This document shows, piece by piece, positions 1 through 9,446 of a DNA stretch of 46,580 nt. The stretch is taken from contig JAUNCY010000009.1 in the NCBI GenBank assembly GCA_030526325.1, positions 1-46,580 of the forward strand, written 5' to 3'. The first letter of the stretch is position 1. Every line of letters begins with the position of its first letter. The notes under the pieces are model-generated. The model saw only the letters and a program-made list of their open reading frames with translations, had not been told where the DNA came from and did not search any database. The stretch comes from Bacillota bacterium (GTDB lineage: Bacteria; Bacillota; Clostridia; Peptostreptococcales; Anaerovoracaceae). Both the position numbers and the translations under genes were made by a program.

Positions 1-184
1 CCGCCCTCCCCTTCAGAGGCGAGCTTTTGTAGACTACCATTTATTCTTTCTTCTGTCAAGGGGGTTATAGAAAATTATTTTTACATATTATATATTAACC
101 GCAGCAGTAAACTTTTCCGTTTCTTTGTTTATTCAATATGAAAATTTCTGAAAAAAAAGTACATTTTTCAAACATTAAAATAAA
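1..184. other. Intergenic sequence at window edge
   Basis: No ORF with a ribosome binding site and no RNA gene is recognised here. The sequence is AT-rich from about position 60 onward. It may hold the 3' region of a gene or operon outside the window. Confidence 0.5.
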
Positions 185-213
185 TTGACAACGAACCATT
201 TTTGTTGTATTTA
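185..213 (+). promoter_or_regulatory. Probable sigma-A promoter of the nhaC-like gene
   Basis: A perfect -35 hexamer TTGACA (185-190) is followed after 17 bp by TATTTA (208-213). A TATAAT also occurs at 216-221, but its spacing from this -35 (25 bp) is too long. Transcription from here gives a leader of about 100 nt that contains the hairpin at 259-286. Confidence 0.5.
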
Positions 214-258
214 AATATAATTTATGTTATTCTTATTTCGATATTTTACTATTATATT

Positions 259-286
259 GCTGTTCGCGTCGCTACGGACGCACAGC
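259..286 (+). promoter_or_regulatory. Leader hairpin upstream of the nhaC-like gene
   Basis: Two stacked stems are visible: GCTGT (259-263) pairs with ACAGC (282-286) and GCGTC (266-270) with GACGC (277-281), with a 2-nt bulge and a 6-nt loop. No T-run follows, so it is not a simple terminator. It lies in the predicted 5' UTR about 17 nt before the ribosome binding site. A role in ion-dependent control is possible but unproven; I cannot match it to a known riboswitch class. Confidence 0.4.
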
Positions 287-316
287 GCAAAATTCTTAAT
301 TTAAGGAGGGAAACGT

Positions 317-1846
317 ATGTTTGGTACAGTATGGTCATTGTTACCACCAATCGTTGCCATCGTCCTGGCTCTGATTACCAAGGAAGTTTACAGCTCATTA
401 TTCATTGGTATTATAGTGGGAGCACTGTTGGCAACTTCATTCAATCCTCTGGCTGCTTTGGAAACATCGCTTAATGACGGTTTCTTCGCAGCCCTGTCCG
501 ACACCTGGAACATCGGTATCTTTATTTTCCTGGTAGTGCTCGGAATAATCGTTGCAATTATTAACAAATCCGGTGCATCTAATGCCTATGGCGAATGGGC
601 TAAAACAAAAATCAAATCCAAGAGAAGTGCTCTTGCTTCTACGTTCGTACTGAGTCTTCTTCTCGGAATTGACGACTACTTCCACTGTCTCACAGTTGGT
701 AGTGTAATGCTTCCGGTTAATGATTCACACAACATTTCAAGAGCAAGATTTGCTTATCAGATCGACGCAACAGCTGCTCCGTTATGTATGATCTTCCCGA
801 TTTCATCATGGGCTGCTGCTGTATCCGGAATGGTTGAAGGCTATAACGGAATTGAGCTTTTCGTAAAAGCAATTCCATATAACTTCTATTCATTACTTAC
901 ATTATTAATGATTGCTTATCTTATCGTTACCGGTCTTGAATACGGTCCTATGAAGAAGCATGAAGACAACGCTCTCAAAGGCGACCTCTTTACAACTCCG
1001 GATCGTCCTTACGAAAATGCAGAAGATGAAAATGTTGTTAACCCTAAGGCTACAATTCTCGACCTGGTACTGCCAATCGTTATACTTTTCGTAACTTGCG
1101 TAATATGTATGATCTACACAGGCGGATTCTTCAGCGGAGCTTCATTCATCGATGCTTTCGGCGGATGTGATGCTTCTTACGGATTATCAATGGGTTCAAT
1201 TATTTCTCTGATACTTATCCTTCTTTTCTATCTGCCAAGAAGAATATTAACATTCAAACAGGCTATGGATTGTATCCCTGTAGGATTCAAGGCTATGGTT
1301 CCTGCTCTTCTGATTTTAACATTTGCTTTAACACTGAAGAACATGACTTCACTTCTGGGTTCAACAGAATTTGTTACAGCTTTAGTTGAAAACAATATCG
1401 GAAGCTTCGGATTCCTCTTACCGTTAATCCTGTTCGGTTTGGCTGTTCTTATCTCATTCTCAACGGGAACATCATGGGGAACATTCGGTATCCTTATTCC
1501 TATCGTTGTAGGCTTAGGATCTGTATTATCCGAAACAATGCTTATCATCTCAATTTCTGCATGTCTCGCCGGAGCTGTTTGCGGTGACCACTGCTCACCA
1601 ATTTCAGATACAACAATTATGGCTTCTGCAGGTGCTAGATGTAACCACATCAACCACGTTTCTACGCAGCTTCCGTATGCACTTACCGTTGCTGCTGTAT
1701 CCTGTGTATGCTACATAATCGCAGGCTTAACAGAAAGTGTAATTTCTCTTGCAATAGGTATCGTTCTCATGTTCGGCACATTATTCGTTATCGGCAAGAT
1801 TGTCAAGAATAAAGCAGTTGTAGGAGAACCTCCTGCTGAGGCTTAA
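317..1846 (+). CDS. nhaC: Na+/H+ antiporter, NhaC family
   Basis: A 509-residue polytopic membrane protein of the NhaC/MleN-type antiporter family, expected to exchange Na+ (or an organic substrate) for protons across the cytoplasmic membrane. It shows many hydrophobic segments of about 20 residues. Family-typical motifs are GIDDYFHC near residue 118, a GTSWGTFGI stretch near residue 390 and CGDHCSPISDTT near residue 423. The ATG follows AAGGAGG at a good distance. A shorter ORF starting at 202 in another frame is ignored. Codon use is strongly biased, like the bcd-etf genes, which suggests high expression. The exact substrate cannot be read from sequence; some relatives carry amino acids or malate/lactate. 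The gene is monocistronic, with a strong terminator shared with the convergent cysE. Confidence 0.88.
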   Translation: MFGTVWSLLPPIVAIVLALITKEVYSSLFIGIIVGALLATSFNPLAALETSLNDGFFAALSDTWNIGIFIFLVVLGIIVAIINKSGASNAYGEWAKTKIKSKRSALASTFVLSLLLGIDDYFHCLTVGSVMLPVNDSHNISRARFAYQIDATAAPLCMIFPISSWAAAVSGMVEGYNGIELFVKAIPYNFYSLLTLLMIAYLIVTGLEYGPMKKHEDNALKGDLFTTPDRPYENAEDENVVNPKATILDLVLPIVILFVTCVICMIYTGGFFSGASFIDAFGGCDASYGLSMGSIISLILILLFYLPRRILTFKQAMDCIPVGFKAMVPALLILTFALTLKNMTSLLGSTEFVTALVENNIGSFGFLLPLILFGLAVLISFSTGTSWGTFGILIPIVVGLGSVLSETMLIISISACLAGAVCGDHCSPISDTTIMASAGARCNHINHVSTQLPYALTVAAVSCVCYIIAGLTESVISLAIGIVLMFGTLFVIGKIVKNKAVVGEPPAEA

Positions 1847-1888
1847 TTGGTCAATACAGCAAATTGATAAAGCATAATATTCAAATAG

Positions 1889-1918
1889 AAAATGGCGGTT
1901 TACTAACCGCCATTTTTC
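1889..1918. terminator. Bidirectional terminator between nhaC and cysE
   Basis: A perfect 12-bp inverted repeat (1889-1900 and 1905-1916) with a TACT loop is followed by T residues on the plus strand and by a short T-containing stretch on the minus strand. It sits between convergent genes and probably serves both. Confidence 0.85.
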
Positions 1919-1954
1919 TTATCCAATCAAAATTGATAATCTTATTCTCCATAG

Positions 1955-2860
1955 TTATTCTTCATGATTTCCGCCTATAAACTGAAGCTCAGGGTTCTTG
2001 ACGCTGACCTTAATTCCTGCAGAAACGGAATTGACAATAAAAGCGTTTCCTCCTATAGTCGCGCCCTTTCCTATTACTGTGTCTCCTCCCAGAATTGTTG
2101 TTCCTGAGTAGATTGTAACATTGTCTTCGATAGTCGGGTGTCTTTTTACTCCCTTGAGCTGCTGACCCTGTCTGGTAGACAGCGCACCTAATGTAACACC
2201 CTGATATATTTTTACATAATCTCCAATTTTGGTTGTTTCGCCGATTACTATACCTGTGCCGTGGTCTATGAAGAAATATTTTCCTATATCAGCGCCCGGA
2301 TGAATATCTATTCCGGTAATGCTGTGAGCATGTTCGGTCATAATACGAGGAATCATAGGGACTCCCAGCAGATGAAGCTCATGGGCAATACGGTATACTG
2401 TAACCGCGAATACTCCGGGATACGAAAAGATGATTTCATCCGTATTGTATGCAGCCGGGTCGCCGTCATATGCCGCCTGAACATCTGTATATAAATATTC
2501 ACGAATTTTAGGTATGCTTTCTAAAAATTTGTAAGTAATTTCCTCTGCATTTTCCGAAGTACGGGATTTGGAGCATCCTGAACATGAATCATCTCCGCTC
2601 CCTAAAGCCTTTGATATCTGTTTGTTAAGATTATACTGAACAAATTCCAGCTGCTCTCCAATAATGTATTTTATATATTCCGAGCGAACCTTGCTGCTGT
2701 CAAAAAATCCCGGGAACAGTATTTTTCTGATTTTCTCCAGTATCTCTATTATGATTTCCTTATTCAGCATATTTCCTTCATCGATTCTGCTGGTAAGATC
2801 ATAGCTTTTATAGCTTTCAAGTATGGTATTAACCAGTTTCTCAGTGGTATGCTCCATCAT
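1955..2860 (-). CDS. cysE: Serine O-acetyltransferase (EpsC/CysE type)
   Basis: Transfers acetyl from acetyl-CoA to L-serine, giving O-acetylserine for cysteine synthesis in the cytoplasm. It is about 301 residues, matching the long EpsC subfamily rather than the roughly 220-residue Bacillus CysE. The N-terminal half is helical; the C-terminal half has left-handed beta-helix hexapeptide repeats, including the HPGADIG and GIVIGETT segments with the expected catalytic histidines and Asp. A cysteine-rich stretch with three cysteines (CSGCSK) lies near residue 100. The start at 2860 follows AAAGGCGG; five more in-frame codons upstream are less likely because they would include the ribosome binding site. 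No cysteine synthase gene is adjacent. Confidence 0.9.
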   Translation of the reverse strand: MMEHTTEKLVNTILESYKSYDLTSRIDEGNMLNKEIIIEILEKIRKILFPGFFDSSKVRSEYIKYIIGEQLEFVQYNLNKQISKALGSGDDSCSGCSKSRTSENAEEITYKFLESIPKIREYLYTDVQAAYDGDPAAYNTDEIIFSYPGVFAVTVYRIAHELHLLGVPMIPRIMTEHAHSITGIDIHPGADIGKYFFIDHGTGIVIGETTKIGDYVKIYQGVTLGALSTRQGQQLKGVKRHPTIEDNVTIYSGTTILGGDTVIGKGATIGGNAFIVNSVSAGIKVSVKNPELQFIGGNHEE

Positions 2861-2983
2861 ATTACCGCCTTTCAATAATATTGTTTAATATTCGAACAGC
2901 TTTTGATATATTATGGCTGCCCGTATCTCCCCTCCGCAATTATCATATACAGTATCTGTCCGGGAGGTGCATGTTCATACAAC

Positions 2984-3011
2984 AACAGCGGACCCCTGAG
3001 AATCCGCTGTT
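2984..3011 (-). terminator. Hairpin downstream of nifJ
   Basis: A 9-bp stem (AACAGCGGA / TCCGCTGTT) with a 10-nt loop follows the nifJ stop codon on the minus strand. The T-tract after it is poor (GTTGTTG), so termination may be partial. Confidence 0.6.
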
Positions 3012-3019
3012 TATATCGC

Positions 3020-6000
3020 CTATAAGAACTGTCCTTCTAAAAGCTTAACGTACGTTTCGTAACGTTCTCTAGCATTTCTTTCAGCTAAGCTGAACATTTC
3101 ATTTGCCTTGTCAGGGAACTCTGATTTAAGCGACGAGTATCTGACCTGATTGAGGATAAAATCTCTGAAGCTTTCCGATGGTTCCTTTGAATCCAAAATG
3201 AACGGATGCTTGCCCTGTTCCTTGAGGCTTGGATTGAATCTGTATAAATGCCAGTATCCGCATTCAACAGCATCTCTGATATTTTCCTGAGCTTTGTTCA
3301 TGCCCTTCTTGATGCCGTGGTTGACACATGGAGCATATGCAATAATAATTGACGGTCCGTCGTAGAGTTCCGCTTCCGTAACAGCTTTGATAAACTGGTT
3401 GTAATCGGAGCCCATACCAACCTGAGCAACATATACATATCCGTATGTCATAGCTATAAGACCAAGATCCTTTTTCTTAATCTTTTTACCTGATGCCGCG
3501 AATTTTGCAACCGCAGCTGCTGGAGTAGCCTTTGACGCCTGGCCGCCGGTATTTGAGTATACTTCAGTATCGAATACCAGAATGTTTACATTTTCACCCG
3601 ATGCAAGAATATGATCCAGACCGCCGTAACCGATATCGTAAGCCCATCCGTCACCGCCGAGAATCCATACCGACTTTTTAACGAGATAGTCTTTTCTCTT
3701 GATGATTTCATCTACAAGAACTTTTGCTTCGGGATCTGTTACCGGATAATTTTCGAGGGCTCTCGCAAGCTTTCTGCTTGGATCTACTGAACCGTCGCCT
3801 TCGTCTCTAACGGCAGACCATACTTTAAGTGCAACCTTAAGTTCGTTAGGAATCTGCATTTTAACCAGCTGATCAGCAAGTTCGCAAATCTTTTCTCTGA
3901 TCTGTCTGCAGGCAATTGCCATACCGAGACCAAATTCCGCGTTGTCCTCAAAGAGGGAGTTTGCCCATGCAGGGCCTCTTCCTTCATGATTTGTTGTATA
4001 CGGCATAGATGGTGCTGATGCGCCCCAAATGGATGAACATCCTGTCGCATTGGCTATCATCATTCTTTCCCCGTAAAGCTGTGTAATAGCTTTGATGTAC
4101 GGAGTTTCTCCGCAGCCTGCGCATGCTCCTGAGAATTCAATCAGAGGCTGAGCAAACTGACTTCCTCTTACAGTCTTTTTATTTACCAGATCATCCTTTG
4201 GCTTAACTGTCATCGCGAAATCCCATAAGTATTCGCGGCTTTCTTCATTGCTGAGAGGGAACATGCTGAGGGCTTTGTTCTTAGCAGGACAAATGTCTAC
4301 GCAGTTTCCGCAGCCAGTACAGTCAAGCGGTGAAGTTTCAACTCTGAAGTGGAGTTTGTCAAGGCCTTTTCCGAAAGCCTTGTTTGTTTTGAATGCTTCA
4401 GGAGCTTTAGCAAGTTCATCATCGTCCAAAAGGAACGGTCTGATTGCCGCATGCGGACATACAAATGAACACTGATTACACTGAATACATTCTTCCGGAT
4501 TCCACTTAGGAACAGTTATTGCAATGCCTCTCTTTTCGTATGCAGATGTTCCCGGCGGGAATGTACCGTCTTCTCTTCCAACGAATGAGCTTACAGGGAG
4601 CTTGTCACCCTGCTGTCTCAGCATAGGCATCATAATTTTTTCTACAAATTCAGGAACGTCTGCCTTCACTTCTTCCTCATCCGGAGCGTCTTTCCATTCT
4701 TCAGGAATATCAACCTTTACAAGTCCGGCAGCGCCTTTGTCTATAGCGGCGAAGTTCATGTTGATGATCTTTTCGCCTTTTTTACCATAGGAAGTAATTA
4801 CCGCATCCTTAAGGTATGTTATGGCATCTTCAACCGGAATTACATCTGCCACTTTAAAGAAAGCAGACTGCATTATCATGTTGATTCTGTTGCCAAGTCC
4901 GATTTCACGGCCTATATCTGTAGCATTAATAATATAGAAGTTTATATTATTGTTTGCGAGGTATCTTTTTACCTTGCCCGGAAGATTTTCGCTCAGCTCC
5001 TCAGGTGACCATATGCAGTTGAGAACGAAGGTTCCTCCCGGTTTGAGGCCTTCAAGAACATCGTATTCCTTAATATATGCCTGGTGATGGCATGCTACGA
5101 ATTCCGCTTCCTCAATGAGATATGTGGATTTAATAGGATCCTTTCCGAATCTCAGGTGAGATACGGTAAGACCTCCGGATTTCTTTGAGTCATATGCAAA
5201 GTAGCCCTGTGCATATAAATCTGTATTGTCACCGATAATCTTGATAGCGCTCTTATTTGCACCTACTGTACCGTCTGAACCCAGACCCCAGAACTTACAT
5301 CTTATTCTGTCTTCCGGTGCAGTTTTGATAGGTGTTGAACAGTCGAGGGATGTGTATGTGACATCATCATTAATACCTATTGTAAATCTGTCTTTAGGTT
5401 TATCTGACATGATATTGTTGTAAACAGCCAGAATCTGCTGAGGAGTAGTATCCTTGGAGCCGAGACCGTATCTTCCGCCTACAATCATCGGAGCCTTTTT
5501 CTGTCCGTAGAAAACAGATTTAACATCAAGATAAAGAGGTTCTCCCGGTGAACCCGGTTCTTTTGTTCTGTCAAGAACAGCGATTCTCTTTACCGATTTT
5601 GGAACAACCTTCAGAAGGTGCTTTGCGGAAAACGGTCTGTAAAGTCTTACTTTTACCAGACCAACTTTTAATCCCTGTTCCAGAAGTGTATCGATAGTCT
5701 CTTCAATTGTTTCCGTAACCGAACCCATAGCCACTATTACATATTCAGCTTTAGGATGTCCGTAATAATCGAAAGGTTTGTATTTTCTGCCGGTAAGCTT
5801 ACCGATTTTTTTCATATATTCTTCTACAATGTTTGGAACTTCATCATAGAATTTGTTTGAAGATTCTCTTGCCTGGAAGTAAATATCCGGGTTCTGAGCC
5901 GTACCTCTTGTTACCGGTCTTTCCGGTGAAAGAGCGTTGTCTCTGAATGCCTGTACAGCATCCATATCAACCATTTTGGCCAGATCTTCGTATTCGATTA

Positions 6001-6553
6001 CTTCTATCTTCTGTATTTCATGAGATGTTCTGAATCCGTCAAAGAAATGAAGGAACGGAACTCTCGATTTGATTGCTGCCATATGAGCAACGCCGGCTAA
6101 ATCCATTACTTCCTGAACTGAGCCTGATGCGAGCATTGCAAAACCTGTCTGTCTGGTTGACATTACGTCGGAATGATCTCCAAAAATATTAAGCGCATGT
6201 GTTGAAATAGTTCTTGCACTTACATGCATAACCGCCGGAAGCAGTTCCCCCGCAATCTTATACATGTTTGGTATCATAAGCAGTAAGCCCTGTGAAGCTG
6301 TAAAGGTTGTTGTAAGTGCGCCGGCTGCCAGTGAACCGTGGAGTGCTCCTGCAGCTCCTCCTTCAGACTGCATTTCAACAACTGAAACTTCCTGTCCAAA
6401 AAGATTCTTTCTTCCGTATGCCGCCCATTCATCTATGTTTTCAGCCATAACGGAAGAGGGTGTTATAGGATAAATAGCAGCAACATCCGTAAACGCATAC
6501 GCAATATGAGCCGCAGCTGTGTTGCCGTCCATAGTCTTCATTTTTTTTCCCAT
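3020..6553 (-). CDS. nifJ: Pyruvate:ferredoxin (flavodoxin) oxidoreductase
   Basis: Oxidatively decarboxylates pyruvate to acetyl-CoA and CO2, passing electrons to ferredoxin. It is a cytoplasmic, TPP-dependent Fe-S enzyme. The 1177 residues match the single-chain, all-domain-fused PFOR. An N-terminal YPITPSSVMAE motif marks the pyrimidine-binding domain. Two ferredoxin-like cysteine clusters (CIQCNQCSFVCP near 690 and CTGCGNCVDICP near 744) follow, then CAGCGE near 809 for a further cluster, and the TPP/Mg motif GDGWAYDIGYGG near 963. The start is the ATG after AAAGGAG. A strong promoter lies directly upstream and a hairpin follows, so it is likely monocistronic and well expressed. It would supply reduced ferredoxin to the hydrogenase encoded at 10.8-14.4 kb. 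Confidence 0.97.
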   Translation of the reverse strand: MGKKMKTMDGNTAAAHIAYAFTDVAAIYPITPSSVMAENIDEWAAYGRKNLFGQEVSVVEMQSEGGAAGALHGSLAAGALTTTFTASQGLLLMIPNMYKIAGELLPAVMHVSARTISTHALNIFGDHSDVMSTRQTGFAMLASGSVQEVMDLAGVAHMAAIKSRVPFLHFFDGFRTSHEIQKIEVIEYEDLAKMVDMDAVQAFRDNALSPERPVTRGTAQNPDIYFQARESSNKFYDEVPNIVEEYMKKIGKLTGRKYKPFDYYGHPKAEYVIVAMGSVTETIEETIDTLLEQGLKVGLVKVRLYRPFSAKHLLKVVPKSVKRIAVLDRTKEPGSPGEPLYLDVKSVFYGQKKAPMIVGGRYGLGSKDTTPQQILAVYNNIMSDKPKDRFTIGINDDVTYTSLDCSTPIKTAPEDRIRCKFWGLGSDGTVGANKSAIKIIGDNTDLYAQGYFAYDSKKSGGLTVSHLRFGKDPIKSTYLIEEAEFVACHHQAYIKEYDVLEGLKPGGTFVLNCIWSPEELSENLPGKVKRYLANNNINFYIINATDIGREIGLGNRINMIMQSAFFKVADVIPVEDAITYLKDAVITSYGKKGEKIINMNFAAIDKGAAGLVKVDIPEEWKDAPDEEEVKADVPEFVEKIMMPMLRQQGDKLPVSSFVGREDGTFPPGTSAYEKRGIAITVPKWNPEECIQCNQCSFVCPHAAIRPFLLDDDELAKAPEAFKTNKAFGKGLDKLHFRVETSPLDCTGCGNCVDICPAKNKALSMFPLSNEESREYLWDFAMTVKPKDDLVNKKTVRGSQFAQPLIEFSGACAGCGETPYIKAITQLYGERMMIANATGCSSIWGASAPSMPYTTNHEGRGPAWANSLFEDNAEFGLGMAIACRQIREKICELADQLVKMQIPNELKVALKVWSAVRDEGDGSVDPSRKLARALENYPVTDPEAKVLVDEIIKRKDYLVKKSVWILGGDGWAYDIGYGGLDHILASGENVNILVFDTEVYSNTGGQASKATPAAAVAKFAASGKKIKKKDLGLIAMTYGYVYVAQVGMGSDYNQFIKAVTEAELYDGPSIIIAYAPCVNHGIKKGMNKAQENIRDAVECGYWHLYRFNPSLKEQGKHPFILDSKEPSESFRDFILNQVRYSSLKSEFPDKANEMFSLAERNARERYETYVKLLEGQFL

Positions 6554-6613
6554 TATCTAACTCTCTCCTTTTAAATTAAACACTGATGCATTTCCATCAT
6601 GAGTATGAATTTC

Positions 6614-6642
6614 ATTATAGCCGTTTTATATACGTTTTTCAA
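6614..6642 (-). promoter_or_regulatory. sigma-A promoter of nifJ
   Basis: On the minus strand TTGAAA (6642-6637), a 17-bp spacer and a perfect TATAAT (6619-6614) lie about 60 bp before the nifJ start codon. Confidence 0.8.
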
Positions 6643-6677
6643 TCATTATTTTTTCAATTTCAAAAAAACATTCGAAA

Positions 6678-6950
6678 TTATGGCATTTTTTCGAGCAAAA
6701 ATAACAAAGCTACTCCGGGCACCCCCAAAAATCCCGCAATAATGGCACTAAAAAAATTGAGCGGCAGATGAAAACCCAAAAAATTGCCCAAAAAATTGAT
6801 TACAACTAAAGCACACCCTCCAAGCATACTGTTCACTGCAAGCTTGCCCGCTGCCTTTATCGGAGTCATCAGCAGATACCCCAAAAGGTACAGCAGAGCA
6901 ATCCCTAAACCGTATGCCAGAATAAGCCCCGCTTCATATTCTATTCCCAT
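6678..6950 (-). CDS. BofA-family integral membrane protein
   Basis: A 90-residue, almost wholly hydrophobic protein with three predicted membrane segments. It resembles the pro-sigma-K processing inhibitor BofA family, including the C-terminal region with GVPGVALL. In Bacillus, BofA restrains the SpoIVFB protease in the forespore outer membrane during sporulation. The start follows GGGAGG. In many clostridia a bofA-like gene sits beside recR and dnaX, as here. Presence of the family hints at a sporulating ancestry but does not prove that this organism forms spores. A strong recR terminator lies just upstream, so it has its own transcription start. Confidence 0.8.
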   Translation of the reverse strand: MGIEYEAGLILAYGLGIALLYLLGYLLMTPIKAAGKLAVNSMLGGCALVVINFLGNFLGFHLPLNFFSAIIAGFLGVPGVALLFLLEKMP

Positions 6951-7043
6951 ATTGTCCTCCCTTTTTTAACATTTTTTAACATTAATATTATCCGGCTCAA
7001 TACTTGCCATTATATAATAATGTAGATATATAAAAATTATGAT

Positions 7044-7080
7044 AAAAAATACCCCCTTACTGTTTTCAGTAAAGAGGGTA
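7044..7080 (-). terminator. Terminator of the dnaX-recR operon
   Basis: On the minus strand a stem of about 13 bp (TACCCTCTTTACTG against CAGTAAGGGGGTA) with an AAAA loop is followed by six T residues. It lies about 35 nt after the recR stop codon. Confidence 0.88.
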
Positions 7081-7113
7081 CAAAGAATTTATACCGGTTA
7101 TTATATTTTCATT

Positions 7114-7713
7114 TTACAGCTCTTTTCGGTTTTCGAGAGATTTGGATATTGTTACCTCGTCGGCATATTCAAGATCCCCTCCGACCGGCAGGCCGTGGGC
7201 TATTCTTGATACTTTTATTCCGGCAGGTTTAAGCAGTCTGGCAATATACATCGCCGTCGCTTCTCCTTCTATCGTAGGATTTGTGGCGAGAATCACCTCT
7301 TCCACAGCTTCCTTCTGCAGCCGAAGCAGGAGTGATTTCAGGTTAATGTCTTCCGGACCTATACCGTCAACAGGGGATATGCATCCGTGAAGCACATGAT
7401 ATTTTCCTTTGAATTCTTTTATTCGCTCCATAGCTGCAACATCTCTGGGGCTTTCAACTACGCAGACTGTCGACGAGTCCCTGCTGCTGTCACTGCAGAT
7501 GCTGCACGGATTTGTATCCGTTAAATTTCCGCATACGCTGCAGTACTTCATCTGCTGCTTTGCATTCAGCATTGCTCCCGCCAGTGCCTTTACATCATCC
7601 TCCTCCATGGACAATATATGAAACGCCAGCCTCTGAGCGCTTTTCCCGCCTATTCCCGGGAGAGAATTCAGTTCGTCAATCAGCCTCATCAGAGGTTTCG
7701 CATATTTAGCCAT
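7114..7713 (-). CDS. recR: Recombination mediator RecR
   Basis: Acts with RecF/RecO to load RecA on gapped DNA. The 199 residues are the normal family length. An N-terminal helix-hairpin-helix ([20 protein letters not shown]) is followed by a four-cysteine zinc finger (CSVCGN ... CSIC) near residues 58-73, a Toprim domain with [12 protein letters not shown], and the Walker-B-like C-terminal region ([13 protein letters not shown]). The ATG follows AAAGGAGGG. The gene starts 15 bp after dnaX, so the two are one operon; the ybaB/ebfC gene that commonly lies between them is absent. Confidence 0.96.
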   Translation of the reverse strand: MAKYAKPLMRLIDELNSLPGIGGKSAQRLAFHILSMEEDDVKALAGAMLNAKQQMKYCSVCGNLTDTNPCSICSDSSRDSSTVCVVESPRDVAAMERIKEFKGKYHVLHGCISPVDGIGPEDINLKSLLLRLQKEAVEEVILATNPTIEGEATAMYIARLLKPAGIKVSRIAHGLPVGGDLEYADEVTISKSLENRKEL

Positions 7714-7728
7714 TACTTTTCCCTCCTT

Positions 7729-9375
7729 TTATTCTATCACGGTCAGCTTGTCTGCTCCCAGCAGTTCCTCCAGAAGAGTTTTTGTGTCCTTTTCATCACC
7801 GCCGTTATCCGGTCCTACTTTAGAAAGAGCGGCGTGAATCCTTGTTTTCTTTCCTCTCAGATTCTCTAAATGCTTTTCAATAAGAGCGGCATTCTTTTCC
7901 ATCATATTTTTCTTCAGTTCAGAGCTCACTTCCAGCAAAAGAGTATCTGCCTGCAGACCCTTCACAACAACATCGTCTGTAAAGATTTTCAAAGATGCCC
8001 TGTCCTTCACCGACAAAGCAAAGGCTTCCGCCCACAGCTTCTCCGGTGTCTTTTCACTGCCGTGTGCAGCTCCGGCAGGATATTCTTCCTTTTCCGCAGG
8101 ATCCTCTTCCTTCTCCGGAAGTTCTTCAGTTACTGTCATTTTCACAGATTGGACTGTTTCTTCGGTTTTGTCCCCAATCTTTTCACCCTTTCCGGGCGCA
8201 TTTCCGGTATACACCTTATCGTGACTGTTTCCGGAAGCCAGAGTTCTTTCTATTTTCTCAATTCTTTGTAAAACAGCCTCTCTTTCATCGCTCACAGCCG
8301 GATGAGACAGTTTAAGTATACTCACCTCCAGCAAGGTTCTCGCCTGAGACGAGTATCTGGCTTTATTTAATGTAGATGAAAGCTCAGTTAAAGCTGCCGA
8401 AATAAATTCCATGCCCATTTCCGCTCCCTGCGCCTTTACCTTTTCCACATTTTCGCAGGACATATTCATAATATCTTCAAGCTTCTCGGCGAACTTGGAC
8501 ATCATAATGTTTCTGAAATGATACGTCCAGTCCTTTATGAACTGCATCATGTCTTTTCCGTCGCGGGCTATTTCTTCTACTACCATGAAAGCTCCCGCAG
8601 TATCTCCCTTAAACACTCTGTCCGTTATCCTCAAAAAGACGTCTTCTCCCGCTGTTCCCAGGATATCTACAACATCTTTTCTCATAAGAGTTTTTTCCCC
8701 TGAAGAAATACACTGCTCTAAAATACTCAGAGCATCCCTGACTGAACCGTCCCCGTTGGCAGCAATCAGCGAAACAGCACTGTCTTCATATTCAAGACCC
8801 AGTTCTTCACATATTTCCGTAAGTTTTTCTCTGATTTTCTGCTCCGGAACTCTTCTGAAATCCAGTCTGAGACATCTCGAAAGTATAGTTGCCGGCAGTT
8901 TATGAGGTTCAGTGGTTGCAAGTATAAAAATCACGTGCTCCGGCGGTTCCTCAAGAGTTTTCAAAAGTGCATTAAAAGCGCCGGTTGACAGCATATGAAC
9001 TTCATCTATAATGTACACCTTGCATAATCCCGCTGCCGGGGGATACTTGACACTTTCTCTCAGCTCTCTTATATTGTCAACTCTGTTGTTGGAGGCCGCG
9101 TCTATCTCAATAACATCAAAAAAAATCCCCTGCTGTATGCTCCTGCAGTTTTCACACTTCCCGCAGGGCTTCTCCTCCTTCGACAGGCAGTTGACACCTT
9201 TTGCAAAAATTCTCGCAGCACTTGTTTTTCCGGTTCCTCTCGTCCCGCAAAACAGATACGCATGCGCTGTTTTTCCTGTTATTATCTGGTTTTTCAGTAT
9301 TTTAACTATATGATCCTGTCCTACTATCTCATTAAAAGTTTTTGGTCTGTATCTTCTATAAAGAGCTGTATACAT
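7729..9375 (-). CDS. dnaX: DNA polymerase III subunit gamma/tau
   Basis: The clamp-loader ATPase that organises the replicative polymerase and loads the sliding clamp. It is 548 residues. The N-terminal AAA+ domain has Walker A GTRGTGKTSAARIFAKG near residues 44-60, a zinc-binding cysteine set (CLSKEEKPCGKCENC) and a DEVHML Walker B. Clamp-loader domain III follows, then a charged Glu/Lys linker near residues 385-435 and a C-terminal tau-like domain. The ATG follows AAGGA. It heads the dnaX-recR operon from the promoter at 9417-9446. I saw no clear programmed-frameshift site, so separate gamma production is not shown. Confidence 0.96.
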   Translation of the reverse strand: MYTALYRRYRPKTFNEIVGQDHIVKILKNQIITGKTAHAYLFCGTRGTGKTSAARIFAKGVNCLSKEEKPCGKCENCRSIQQGIFFDVIEIDAASNNRVDNIRELRESVKYPPAAGLCKVYIIDEVHMLSTGAFNALLKTLEEPPEHVIFILATTEPHKLPATILSRCLRLDFRRVPEQKIREKLTEICEELGLEYEDSAVSLIAANGDGSVRDALSILEQCISSGEKTLMRKDVVDILGTAGEDVFLRITDRVFKGDTAGAFMVVEEIARDGKDMMQFIKDWTYHFRNIMMSKFAEKLEDIMNMSCENVEKVKAQGAEMGMEFISAALTELSSTLNKARYSSQARTLLEVSILKLSHPAVSDEREAVLQRIEKIERTLASGNSHDKVYTGNAPGKGEKIGDKTEETVQSVKMTVTEELPEKEEDPAEKEEYPAGAAHGSEKTPEKLWAEAFALSVKDRASLKIFTDDVVVKGLQADTLLLEVSSELKKNMMEKNAALIEKHLENLRGKKTRIHAALSKVGPDNGGDEKDTKTLLEELLGADKLTVIE

Positions 9376-9416
9376 TAAATCCTTACCCTCTCCATACTCT
9401 GAATATGATTTTCTTT

Positions 9417-9446
9417 AGTATATCATATTCTTTTATACCGGGGCAA
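9417..9446 (-). promoter_or_regulatory. Probable promoter of dnaX-recR
   Basis: Minus strand TTGCCC (9446-9441), 18-bp spacer, TATACT (9422-9417), about 40 bp upstream of the dnaX ATG. Confidence 0.5.

Noticed and set aside
1228-1653. A 141-codon minus-strand frame inside the nhaC-like gene
   Set aside because: No ribosome binding site or known motif; it is the reverse complement of conserved antiporter sequence.
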